This document shows positions 1 to 6,568 of a DNA stretch of 31,663 bases, in pieces. Both the position numbers and the translations under genes were made by a program. The stretch is from contig JAZNRO010000005.1 in NCBI GenBank assembly GCA_045590715.1, positions 1-31,663 on the forward strand, given 5' to 3'. The stretch comes from RGIG5579 sp045590715. Lineage in GTDB: Bacteria > Bacillota > Clostridia > Oscillospirales > SIG627. Under the pieces are notes generated by a model that worked only from the letters and a program-made list of their open reading frames with translations, searched no databases and was not told the DNA's origin. The first letter of the stretch is position 1; each line of letters opens with the position of its first letter.

Positions 1-238
1 AGATAATAATCCGCTATTACTCACACTTTCGCTGTGCTTTTTTGCCGGGGGTGGAATCGGTAATATGATAGAGCGTATCTTTCTTGGCTACGTAATTGAT
101 TTTCTCAATTTTGAATTTATTGAATTCCCCATTTTCAACGTTGCAGACAGTTTTATTTGTATCGGCGCCTTTTTGATTGCACTTTATCTTGTTTTTGACA
201 TCATTTCAGAATCTCGGAGTAAAAAAGATGTCAAATGA
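1..238 (+). CDS. lspA: Signal peptidase II (lipoprotein signal peptidase), C-terminal part
   Basis: Only the last 78 codons are in the window; the start lies upstream. LspA is the membrane aspartyl protease that removes the signal peptide of lipid-modified prolipoproteins. The fragment shows the family's conserved blocks: GGGIGNMIER, then GYVIDF with the first catalytic Asp, then FNVADS with the second catalytic Asp, followed by a last hydrophobic helix and a basic tail. The usual Asp of the GNxxDR block is Glu here, a conservative change outside the catalytic pair. The stop codon overlaps the start of the next gene by 11 bases, so the two are very likely co-transcribed and translationally coupled. 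Lipoproteins at 5908-6471 and 26390-27214 would be its substrates. Confidence 0.93.
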   Translation, partial: DNNPLLLTLSLCFFAGGGIGNMIERIFLGYVIDFLNFEFIEFPIFNVADSFICIGAFLIALYLVFDIISESRSKKDVK

Positions 239-1157
239 ATTGGAATTGAACGTTTTAACCTGCGATAAAGAAAATATCAGACTTGATCAGTATTTATCGC
301 AAGAAATCGAAATCTCCCGTACAAGAGCCGTTCAAATGATTGAGGATGAACTGGTACTTGTAAATGGAGAATCAAAAAATAAAAAATATTTAGTAAAAAC
401 AGGCGATATTATTGAATATCAAGAAATGCCGGACGCCATGATAGACGCCAAGGCACAAGATATTCCCCTTGATATCGTCTACGAAGATAATGACATCATC
501 GTGGTGAACAAACCGCAAAACATGGTGGTTCATCCTGCCCCCGGTAACCCTGACGGTACCCTTGTGAACGCACTGCTCTTTCATTGTAAAGATTCTCTCT
601 CCGGTATCAACGGGAAACTTCGCCCTGGAATCGTCCACCGTATCGATAAAGACACCAGCGGCCTTATTATCGTAGCAAAAAACGATGCCGCCCACATCGG
701 ACTTTCAGAAATGTTTAAAGATCATTCCTTCCAGCGGAAATATCAAGCCATTCTTTACGGCTGTCCGAAGGAAGATGAAGGAACGGTAAATCTCGCCATT
801 GGCAGAAGCAAAAAAGATCGTAAAAAAATGACCTTTTATGCACCTGATTCCCCGAATGCGAAAAATGCCGTCACTCATTATAAGGTTCTTGAGCGTTTCA
901 ACGGTTATTCTCACGTAGAACTGACTCTGGAAACCGGCAGAACGCATCAAATTCGCGTACATATGTTGTCTTTATCTTGTCCGGTATTGGCTGATCCCCT
1001 CTATGCCACCGGTCGAAAGAATTTTGGTCTTGAAGGTCAGTGTTTGCATGCCAAATTCATTCGATTTCGTCACCCTGTAACTGGCAAGGAATTGACTTTC
1101 GACTCCCACCTTCCCACGTATTTTGAAGAAACGCTAGAAAAAATCAGAAATTGCTAA
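228..1157 (+). CDS. RluD-type ribosomal large subunit pseudouridine synthase
   Basis: Converts uridine to pseudouridine in RNA, most likely 23S rRNA. The 309-residue chain has an N-terminal S4 RNA-binding domain (about residues 17-65) and a RluA/RluD catalytic domain. The signature HRIDKDTSG is at 137-145, with catalytic Asp140; downstream are the ETGRTHQIRVH block and a LADPLY-like block. The ATG at 228 is preferred to an in-frame ATG at 177 because it has a GGAG box about 8 bases upstream and the usual protein length, and the longer form would overlap lspA far more. This lspA-rluD order is common in Firmicutes. The exact target uridine cannot be told from sequence, so no numbered rlu symbol is given. 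Confidence 0.93.
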   Translation: MSNELELNVLTCDKENIRLDQYLSQEIEISRTRAVQMIEDELVLVNGESKNKKYLVKTGDIIEYQEMPDAMIDAKAQDIPLDIVYEDNDIIVVNKPQNMVVHPAPGNPDGTLVNALLFHCKDSLSGINGKLRPGIVHRIDKDTSGLIIVAKNDAAHIGLSEMFKDHSFQRKYQAILYGCPKEDEGTVNLAIGRSKKDRKKMTFYAPDSPNAKNAVTHYKVLERFNGYSHVELTLETGRTHQIRVHMLSLSCPVLADPLYATGRKNFGLEGQCLHAKFIRFRHPVTGKELTFDSHLPTYFEETLEKIRNC

Positions 1158-1172
1158 ATTCAGGAGTTTCAT

Positions 1173-2015
1173 TTGTCCAAATTTGATTCTTATTTAATTG
1201 TTTCGGATTTAGACGGAACCTTTTTTGGTGAAAAGGCGTCCGTTTTACCTGAAAATTTTGAAGCAATTGAGTTTTTTAAAGAAAACGGCGGATTATTTAC
1301 CTTCGCCACCGGTCGAGATTATAAAATTCTCGAGCATCAATTTTCTGGGATTTTAAACGTTCCCAATTGCCCCGGCATTCTTTGCAACGGTGTATACCTT
1401 TATGATTTCCTAAACCAAAATACAATTGAACAAATGGAAATTGATAAAGAAGAACTTTTAAAAGCAATCAAAATGATAAAAAAAGAAGTCCCTGAAGCTA
1501 CTTATCGTATCAGTTTCCCTGGCGGTTTTCTGTGTGACAAAGAAAATTCACTTCCCTTTCCCAATGAATTAAAGTCTTTTTTTGATCCGATTTTGGTTTT
1601 GGATCATATTGAGAATCATTTGGATGCGCCCTGGTACAAACTGGTTTACAGTTTCACAAAAACAAAAGATCAAAAAGAAAATTGGATTCGATTTGTTAAA
1701 AACACAGCAGAAAAAATTGCATTTAAAAACATTAAGTATATCGCCTCTGCCGATCACCTGTTAGAATTTTTACCAAAAGGCGCCGGTAAAGGTAAGGCAC
1801 TTCAGCATTTAAGAAAACTCTATCCGGAACGAAAGATCATCTGCGTTGGCGACTATGATAACGATTTAGATATGCTTTTAGCATGCGATATGCCCGCTTG
1901 TCCCGAAAACGCACTTGATAAAATCAAAAATATTTGTTCGATTCATCTCTGCCATCACAGCAAAGGCTGCATTGCAGATTTGATATATAAACTGGACTCC
2001 AGTATAAAAAAATAA
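1173..2015 (+). CDS. HAD superfamily phosphatase, Cof/sucrose-phosphatase type
   Basis: A 280-residue haloacid dehalogenase-type hydrolase, probably acting on a sugar phosphate or similar metabolite. Motif I is DLDGT at 12-16 (nucleophile Asp12 and acid/base Asp14). Motif II is in the FATGRD segment. A conserved Lys lies in the PKGAGKGKAL stretch, and motif III/IV is GDYDNDLDM near residue 227. The C2-type cap lies between motifs II and III, as in the Cof family. The start is a TTG, chosen because AGGAG sits 6 bases upstream and DLDGT then falls at the normal distance from the N terminus; no in-frame ATG exists there. It begins 15 bases after the pseudouridine synthase and ends 17 bases before transketolase, so it sits in the same operon. 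The substrate is unknown. Confidence 0.85.
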   Translation: MSKFDSYLIVSDLDGTFFGEKASVLPENFEAIEFFKENGGLFTFATGRDYKILEHQFSGILNVPNCPGILCNGVYLYDFLNQNTIEQMEIDKEELLKAIKMIKKEVPEATYRISFPGGFLCDKENSLPFPNELKSFFDPILVLDHIENHLDAPWYKLVYSFTKTKDQKENWIRFVKNTAEKIAFKNIKYIASADHLLEFLPKGAGKGKALQHLRKLYPERKIICVGDYDNDLDMLLACDMPACPENALDKIKNICSIHLCHHSKGCIADLIYKLDSSIKK

Positions 2016-2032
2016 ACTTCGGAGGAAGAAAA

Positions 2033-2869
2033 ATGGAAAAACAAAAGAAGGTTGAACTCCAAAAGTATGCAACCAAAATCAGACTCGGTGCTCTGGAAGA
2101 AATCTATAGCGCTTCTTCGGGTCACCCCGGCGGATCTTTGTCTATTGCAGACATTCTTTCTTATCTCTTTTTTGAAAAGATGAATATTGATCCCAAAAAT
2201 CCTAAAATGGCAGATCGCGACAGATTGGTTCTCTCCAAAGGCCACACCGCTCCCGCTCTTTATGCCGCTCTGGCAAATCGCGGTTATTTCGATACTGCTC
2301 TTTTAAAAACCTTCAGAAACAAGGATAGCATTCTTCAGGGTCACCCTGATATGAAGCACATTCCCGGTGTTGATATGTCCTCCGGTTCTTTGGGTCAGGG
2401 TATTTCCGCTGCTTGCGGTATCGCTCTCAGCGCAAAACTTGATAAGAAAAACTACAACGTTTATACGATCCTGGGCGACGGTGAAATCGAAGAAGGCCAG
2501 GTTTGGGAAGCTGCTATGTTTGCCGCTCACTATGGCCTTAATAACCTCTGCGCGTTCATTGACTTCAACGGTCTTCAGATCGACGGTGACGTTACCAAGG
2601 TTATGAACCCCACTCCCATTGACGCTAAATTTGCTGCATTCGGTTGGAACGTAGTTGTGATCGACGGTCACGACCTGGAACAGATCGAAGAAGCTGTTGC
2701 CGCTTTTGAAAAGAGCGATAAACCCACTGCCGTTGTATGCAAGTGTATCAAGGGCAAGGGCGTATCCTTTATGGAAAACCAGGCCGGCTGGCACGGAAAC
2801 GCTCCCAACGCTGAACAGTACGAAACCGCAAAAGCTGAACTGGAAGCAGTTCTCGCTTCTTTAAACTAA
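2033..2869 (+). CDS. Transketolase, N-terminal (TPP-binding) subunit
   Basis: First half of a split transketolase of 278 residues, which with the next gene makes the complete enzyme that moves two-carbon ketol units in the non-oxidative pentose phosphate pathway. Visible are SGHPGGSLS (His31 region), the GHTAPALYA block, and the thiamine-pyrophosphate/Mg motif GDGEIEEGQ near residue 148, ending about 30 residues later at FIDFNGLQIDG. The C-terminal GHD and KGKGVSFME blocks are present. A strong GGAGG box precedes the ATG by 8 bases. Split transketolases are usual in Clostridia and archaea. Codon use is more C-ending than in the neighbouring HAD gene, consistent with high expression. Confidence 0.95.
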   Translation: MEKQKKVELQKYATKIRLGALEEIYSASSGHPGGSLSIADILSYLFFEKMNIDPKNPKMADRDRLVLSKGHTAPALYAALANRGYFDTALLKTFRNKDSILQGHPDMKHIPGVDMSSGSLGQGISAACGIALSAKLDKKNYNVYTILGDGEIEEGQVWEAAMFAAHYGLNNLCAFIDFNGLQIDGDVTKVMNPTPIDAKFAAFGWNVVVIDGHDLEQIEEAVAAFEKSDKPTAVVCKCIKGKGVSFMENQAGWHGNAPNAEQYETAKAELEAVLASLN

Positions 2870-2891
2870 GGAAAGGCAAGGTAAAAAAGAT

Positions 2892-3857
2892 ATGAAACTT
2901 CAGAAGAAATATGAAATCGGTCAGAAAGTTGCTACCAGAGAAGCTTACGGCGACGCTCTTGCCGAATTTGGCGCAGATGAAAACATCATCGTAATGGATG
3001 CCGACCTTTCCAAATCCACCAAAACTGCAAACTTCAAGGCAGTTTACCCCGAACGCTTCATTAACTGCGGTATTGCCGAAGCAAACATGGTAAGCGTTGC
3101 TGCAGGTCTTGCCTCTACCGGCAAAACCGTATTTGCAAGCTCCTTTGCAATGTTTGCCGCAGGACGTGCTTTCGAGCAGGTTCGTAACTCTGTTGCTTAC
3201 CCCCACTTAAACGTTAAGATCGGTGCTACTCACGCTGGTATTACCGTAGGTGAAGACGGTGCTACTCACCAGTGCAACGAAGACCTCTCTATCATGCGTA
3301 CTATCCCCGGTATGGTAGTTATCAACCCCGGCGACGCTGTGGAAGCAAGAGCGGCTGTACTTGCTGCTATCAAATACGACGGTCCCGTTTACCTGCGTTT
3401 TGGCAGACTGGCAGTTCCCGTTGTGAATGACGAAGAAACCTTTGAATTTGAAATCGGTAAGGGTATCCAGGTTCGCGAAGGAACTGACGTTACCATCGTT
3501 TCCACCGGTATCTGTACCGCAGAAGCCATCAAGGCTGCTGAAGAACTGGAAAAAGAAGGCATTTCCGCTGCGATCATCAACATTCACACCATTAAACCCA
3601 TTGATGCTGAAATTCTTACCGCTGCCGCAAAGAAGACCGGCTGCATCGTTACTGCTGAAGAGCACAATATCATCGGCGGTCTGGGAAGCGCAGTTTGCGA
3701 AGTTCTTGCTGAAACCTGCCCCGTTCCCGTACTGAAGGTAGGCGTAAATGACTGCTTCGGTAAATCCGGTAAAGCCGGTGAACTGATCGATGTATTCGGA
3801 CTTTCTGCCAGATTCATCGTTGAAAAAGCAAAGCAGGCTATTGCACTGAAAAAGTAA
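2892..3857 (+). CDS. Transketolase, C-terminal (pyrimidine-binding and C) subunit
   Basis: Second half of the split transketolase, 321 residues. It carries the Pyr domain with the cofactor-activating Glu in GIAEANM (about residue 60), the ASSFAMFAAGRAFEQVR helix and the HAGITVGEDGATHQ loop near residue 114. The transketolase C-terminal domain follows. It starts 22 bases after its partner stops and would assemble as an alpha2-beta2 enzyme. The ribosome site is AAGG within AGGCAAGG, somewhat weak and distant. Because the pair resembles 1-deoxyxylulose-5-phosphate synthase in fold, that was considered, but the split arrangement and motifs fit transketolase. Confidence 0.95.
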   Translation: MKLQKKYEIGQKVATREAYGDALAEFGADENIIVMDADLSKSTKTANFKAVYPERFINCGIAEANMVSVAAGLASTGKTVFASSFAMFAAGRAFEQVRNSVAYPHLNVKIGATHAGITVGEDGATHQCNEDLSIMRTIPGMVVINPGDAVEARAAVLAAIKYDGPVYLRFGRLAVPVVNDEETFEFEIGKGIQVREGTDVTIVSTGICTAEAIKAAEELEKEGISAAIINIHTIKPIDAEILTAAAKKTGCIVTAEEHNIIGGLGSAVCEVLAETCPVPVLKVGVNDCFGKSGKAGELIDVFGLSARFIVEKAKQAIALKK

Positions 3858-3864
3858 ATCAAAC

Positions 3865-3893
3865 AAAAAAGCTCTCTTCGGAGAGCTTTTTTT
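3865..3893. terminator. Bidirectional intrinsic terminator between transketolase and the sigG operon
   Basis: A 12-bp perfect stem (arms 3865-3876 and 3881-3892) closed by a TTCG loop is flanked by an A-run and a T-run, so it works on both strands. It ends the lspA-transketolase operon and the convergent sigG operon. The TAA stop of the small peptide gene at 3892-3894 lies in its T-run. Confidence 0.9.
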
Positions 3894-4026
3894 ATGCCTT
3901 CACTACGACCTCTTGCTTTTCTCCTTCATTTGATACGAAGGTGGAGCGAAAATAGTCCATAGGAAAAATAATGGCTGACAGCGACAATACCGCTACCAAA
4001 ATCCAGTATGCTTTTGTAATATTCAT
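3892..4026 (-). CDS. 44-residue single-pass membrane peptide, translationally coupled to sigG
   Basis: A small open frame whose ATG (4026-4024) overlaps the sigG TGA stop (4025-4023) as ATGA, the classic translational coupling arrangement. The product has a short N terminus (MNITKAYW), one hydrophobic helix at about residues 8-24 ending in a Pro, and a polar tail of about 20 residues rich in Glu, Val and Lys. AAGGA lies 11 bases before the ATG, inside the end of sigG. The shared terminator directly follows, so this is the last gene of the sigG transcript. I do not recognise the family. Position suggests forespore expression and a role in or near the forespore membrane, which is inference only. 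The precise overlap and terminator make a chance frame unlikely. Confidence 0.6.
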   Translation of the reverse strand: MNITKAYWILVAVLSLSAIIFPMDYFRSTFVSNEGEKQEVVVKA

Positions 4027-4844
4027 CTTAATTGATTCCTTATTCGATATAATGCACTTTTTTCAAGCCTGCTTACTTGTGCTTGACTGATGCCGATTTC
4101 ACCGGCAACCTCCATTTGGGTCTTTCCTTGATAAAATCTTAAATTTAAAATTGATTTTTCTCTGTCATTCAGTTTCTTCACCGCTTCATCTAAAGCAATG
4201 TTTTCGATCCAGTGCTCATCCGAAGATTTCTGATCGCAGATCTGATCCATTACAAAAATAGAATCTCCGTTATCGGAATATACGGGGTCATAAAGTGAAA
4301 TCGGATCAATAACGGCTTCCAGCGCAGAACGAACTTCCTTTTCTGTGGCCGGGATATGCTCCTCCCCTTTCTCCTCACTTAGACTCTTCATTTTTTTATT
4401 ATAACTTGCAGTAATTTCAGCGATGGTAGGTTCTCTGCCAAGTGAAGCAGTTAGATATTCCCGTTCAGCCAGCGCTTTATATGCCATATCCCGAACGGAC
4501 CGACTAACGCGGATCATATTATTATCCCGAAGAAATCTCCTAAGCTCCCCAATAATCATAGGAACAGCATAGGTGCTGAACTTCACGTTCTGGCTGATAT
4601 CAAAATTATCTACTGCCTTGATTAGCCCCATGCACCCAACCTGGAACAGATCGTCCGGGCTGTCGTGTCTACGAGTAAATTTTTGTATCACACTAAGAAC
4701 CAGCTTCAAATTACCGGAGATCAGTTCGTCACGGGCATTCAGATCGCCCTCTTTTGTTCTCCGAAGAAGATCTGTCTTTTCTTTTTCCGATAACACCTTC
4801 AGACTCGCAGTGTTAATACCGGAAACCTCTACTTTCCCAATCAT
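4023..4844 (-). CDS. sigG: RNA polymerase sporulation sigma factor SigG
   Basis: A 273-residue sigma-70 family protein that directs late forespore transcription (SASPs, germination proteins). Region 2 shows GNLKLVLSVI, DDLFQVGCMGL and the FSTYAVPMIIGELRRFLRD block with IRVSRSVRD; region 3 follows, and region 4 has REKSILNLRFYQGKTQMEVA and the helix-turn-helix GISQAQVSRLEK. The near-identical wording of these blocks to SigG, and the N-terminal VEVSGINT segment (the anti-sigma-sensitive end), separate it from SigF and SigB. The ATG at 4844 is chosen over an upstream GTG at 4853 because GGGAGG abuts that GTG and sits 8 bases before the ATG. It is not next to sigE/spoIIGA here. A possible SigF-type promoter lies just upstream. 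Confidence 0.93.
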   Translation of the reverse strand: MIGKVEVSGINTASLKVLSEKEKTDLLRRTKEGDLNARDELISGNLKLVLSVIQKFTRRHDSPDDLFQVGCMGLIKAVDNFDISQNVKFSTYAVPMIIGELRRFLRDNNMIRVSRSVRDMAYKALAEREYLTASLGREPTIAEITASYNKKMKSLSEEKGEEHIPATEKEVRSALEAVIDPISLYDPVYSDNGDSIFVMDQICDQKSSDEHWIENIALDEAVKKLNDREKSILNLRFYQGKTQMEVAGEIGISQAQVSRLEKSALYRIRNQLR

Positions 4845-4864
4845 TCTTTGCACCTCCCAAGATT

Positions 4865-4894
4865 TATTATTTCCATATTTTTTTGTGGAAATTC
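4865..4894 (-). promoter_or_regulatory. Candidate SigF/SigG-type promoter for sigG
   Basis: On the minus strand GAATT and GGAAATAATA are separated by 15 bases. The -10 matches the forespore SigF pattern GGnnAnAnTR at every defined position; the -35 matches only 3 of 5. It lies about 20 bases before the ribosome site of sigG, and sigG is known to be SigF-dependent in Bacillus. No convincing SigA promoter is seen in the gap. Confidence 0.35.
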
Positions 4895-4916
4895 GATGCT
4901 ATGTGGTACAAAAAAT

Positions 4917-4946
4917 GGAAAAAAGCCGTCCAAAGGACGGCTTTTT
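4917..4946 (-). terminator. Terminator of the SASP gene
   Basis: Stem of 12 bp (4920-4931 with 4935-4946) and a 3-base loop, followed on the minus strand by a T-run. It separates the SASP transcript from sigG, so sigG needs its own promoter. Confidence 0.88.
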
Positions 4947-4952
4947 ATGAAG

Positions 4953-5147
4953 TTATCTGTTCTTCATCTGATTTTCGGCGCTTTCGATTAATTTCTTAAC
5001 CATCTGACCACCGATAGAACCAGCCTGCTTCGCAGTAAGGTCACCGTTGTAACCCTGCTTCAGGTTTACACCAACTTCGGAAGCTGCTTCCATCTTGAAA
5101 CGGTTCAGCGCTTCTTTTGCCTCAGGAACAAGAGACTTGTTAGCCAT
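4953..5147 (-). CDS. Alpha/beta-type small acid-soluble spore protein (SASP)
   Basis: A 64-residue DNA-binding protein that coats and protects the forespore chromosome and is degraded at germination. It has the two family helices: the first carries ALNRFKMEAASEVGVNL with the protease GPR recognition region, and the second carries GSIGGQMVKKLIE. Both are nearly invariant in SASPs. The linker YNGDLTAKQA is typical of clostridial members. AAGGAG lies 8 bases before the ATG, and a dedicated terminator follows. Expression is expected to depend on SigG, whose gene is next door; I could not find a clear SigG promoter in the leader, which instead holds a palindrome. Confidence 0.96.
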   Translation of the reverse strand: MANKSLVPEAKEALNRFKMEAASEVGVNLKQGYNGDLTAKQAGSIGGQMVKKLIESAENQMKNR

Positions 5148-5176
5148 GATATTTACTCCTTATTGAGATTTAATAT

Positions 5177-5190
5177 TGAGCCCAGGCTCA
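5177..5190. repeat. Palindrome TGAGCC-NN-GGCTCA in the SASP leader
   Basis: A 6-bp inverted repeat with a 2-base centre sits 30 bases upstream of the SASP start; half-copies (GGCTCAAT and TATTGAG) lie nearby. It could be an operator or a short mRNA hairpin. It has no T-run, so it is not a terminator. Confidence 0.45.
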
Positions 5191-5276
5191 TAAACCTTAA
5201 AAACGAATGTTTTCCGGCTCAATACTATTTTGTCAAGGAAAAAATATTTTATGAAAGGTAAGTTTTGGAAATTACA

Positions 5277-5305
5277 TTGAAAAATACTAAAAAATATGTT
5301 ATAAT
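5277..5305 (+). promoter_or_regulatory. SigA promoter of the DUF4364 gene
   Basis: TTGAAA (5277-5282), a 17-base spacer and a perfect TATAAT (5300-5305), 28 bases before the ATG. Confidence 0.85.
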
Positions 5306-5333
5306 ATGAAAAGAATTTAATGGGAGGATTGAA

Positions 5334-5876
5334 ATGGCCCAAAGATTATATAAAGATGATGAGATCAAACTGATTATTCTCTATCTCTTAAACGAGCTGG
5401 ACGATACCTTTGATTTTGAAACACTGTCCGAAATCATTGTTTGGGACGGATCCATCAGCTATTTTGTTTTTTCGCAGTGCTTTGAGGAACTGATCGGAAC
5501 CGGTGCAATTGACAAAATGGAAGACGAAAATGAAAATGCAAGCTACAAAATCAGCGAGATCGGCAAAATTTCTATTAAAGAAGTAGAAGACTCCCTTTTA
5601 AGCTTTGTAAAAGAAAGAATTATGCGAAGCGCGACCCGTCTTCTCGCTTTCAAGAAGGACGGAACCAATATTTTATCTTCGATTTCTCCGAAGAACGGCG
5701 GCTATGAATTATCCTGCTCTATTACGAACAAAAAATTCAGTCTGCTTGATATCAAAATGTACCTGGATAATCGTGAGGAAGCCGAAATTCTTCAAGCAAG
5801 CTTTGATAAACAAGCAGAACGGGTTTACAGCAGCCTTTTAGCCCTTTTAAGCGGTGATTCCAAATTCATTATATAA
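5334..5876 (+). CDS. DUF4364 family protein
   Basis: A 180-residue cytoplasmic protein resembling DUF4364, found mainly in Clostridia. The first half looks like a winged helix-turn-helix: a start with the DEIKLIILYLLNEL helix, then a segment FSQCFEELIGTGAIDKMED typical of a recognition helix and wing. The second half (about 95-180) has a mixed alpha/beta appearance and contains LLDIKMYLDNREEAE. The family is uncharacterised; a DNA-binding or regulatory role is a guess from the fold. It has a strong promoter, GGGAGG 7 bases before the ATG, and its own terminator, so it is a single-gene unit. Confidence 0.8.
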   Translation: MAQRLYKDDEIKLIILYLLNELDDTFDFETLSEIIVWDGSISYFVFSQCFEELIGTGAIDKMEDENENASYKISEIGKISIKEVEDSLLSFVKERIMRSATRLLAFKKDGTNILSSISPKNGGYELSCSITNKKFSLLDIKMYLDNREEAEILQASFDKQAERVYSSLLALLSGDSKFII

Positions 5877-5880
5877 AGAA

Positions 5881-5909
5881 AAAAAGTCCCGATGATCGGG
5901 ACTTTTTTT
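5881..5909. terminator. Bidirectional terminator between DUF4364 and lipoprotein genes
   Basis: Perfect 12-bp stem (5881-5892 with 5896-5907), loop TGA, A-run and T-run on either side. It serves both convergent genes; the lipoprotein TAA stop lies in the T-run. Confidence 0.9.
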
Positions 5910-6471
5910 ATGCGATTTCATAATAGTAGTAGTTTTCTTCCATTTTTTCCGTATAATAGGTAAATTTTACACCGTAGGAAGCTTTTTGTTCATAGGAATA
6001 ACCTTGACCGTTCGGAGTCAGATCTGCCGTCAGATCGCCAAAATATACGGGTTTATCATCACTTACGAAATAAAAACCGTAATCAAAGTTTTTACTGGCA
6101 AGGCTTAAGGAAAAAGTACAGAGATCGAGTCCGTCGCGGCAGATAAAGTCTACCATTTTCACGCCGCTATTTTCAAACAAAGCCAAAACACAAGGCTCCG
6201 TGCACGCCGTAAAGGAGTTGTCCTCCATATTCTGAATATAAAGGCCGTCCATCTCCTCGCTTCCCTCCGGCGACCAATAGTCAACTCTGGAAATCAGCGC
6301 TTCAAAACCTAGAGAGGATATATAATCTACACAATCCTTATATAGATTTTCATTTTCGGAAAAATGAGAAATGGTTTTTTGATCTTCCGGAACCACCGGC
6401 TCCATTTGACACGAGGTAAAAGAAAATATTAAAATGAATGCTAAAAATAGCATAATAAATCTTTTTTTCAT
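5908..6471 (-). CDS. Lipoprotein of unknown function
   Basis: A 187-residue secreted protein with a type II signal peptide: MKKRF, a hydrophobic stretch of about 13 residues, then the lipobox FTSC with the lipidated Cys at 21. The mature part is acidic, rich in Tyr, Phe and Ser, and has no motif I can name; it ends in a Tyr-rich segment (YYTEKMEENYYYYEIA). It would be anchored to the outer face of the membrane after LspA cleavage. GGGGAG precedes the ATG by 5 bases. It has its own SigA promoter, with an extended -10, and is flanked by terminators on both sides, so it is expressed alone. Confidence 0.8.
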   Translation of the reverse strand: MKKRFIMLFLAFILIFSFTSCQMEPVVPEDQKTISHFSENENLYKDCVDYISSLGFEALISRVDYWSPEGSEEMDGLYIQNMEDNSFTACTEPCVLALFENSGVKMVDFICRDGLDLCTFSLSLASKNFDYGFYFVSDDKPVYFGDLTADLTPNGQGYSYEQKASYGVKFTYYTEKMEENYYYYEIA

Positions 6472-6491
6472 TTTGCTCCCCTTTCCTACCG

Positions 6492-6520
6492 ATTATAGCA
6501 CAAAACTAGGATTATTACAA
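6492..6520 (-). promoter_or_regulatory. SigA promoter of the lipoprotein gene
   Basis: On the minus strand TTGTAA, 17 bases, then TATAAT with an extended TGC just before it. Confidence 0.8.
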
Positions 6521-6525
6521 CAAAA

Positions 6526-6563
6526 AAATAAAGGACTGCATTTCTGCAGTCCTTTATTTTTTT
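6526..6563 (-). terminator. Terminator of the 2-oxoacid dehydrogenase operon
   Basis: Fifteen-bp perfect stem (6526-6540 with 6545-6559) around a TTTC/GAAA loop, with T-runs on both strands. It lies 6 bases after the E1 stop and ends the operon. Confidence 0.9.
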
Positions 6564-6568
6564 GAAAC

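Noticed and set aside
177..227. Longer N terminus of the pseudouridine synthase (start at 177)
   Set aside because: It would overlap lspA by 62 bases, lacks a ribosome site, and adds 17 residues not expected before the S4 domain.
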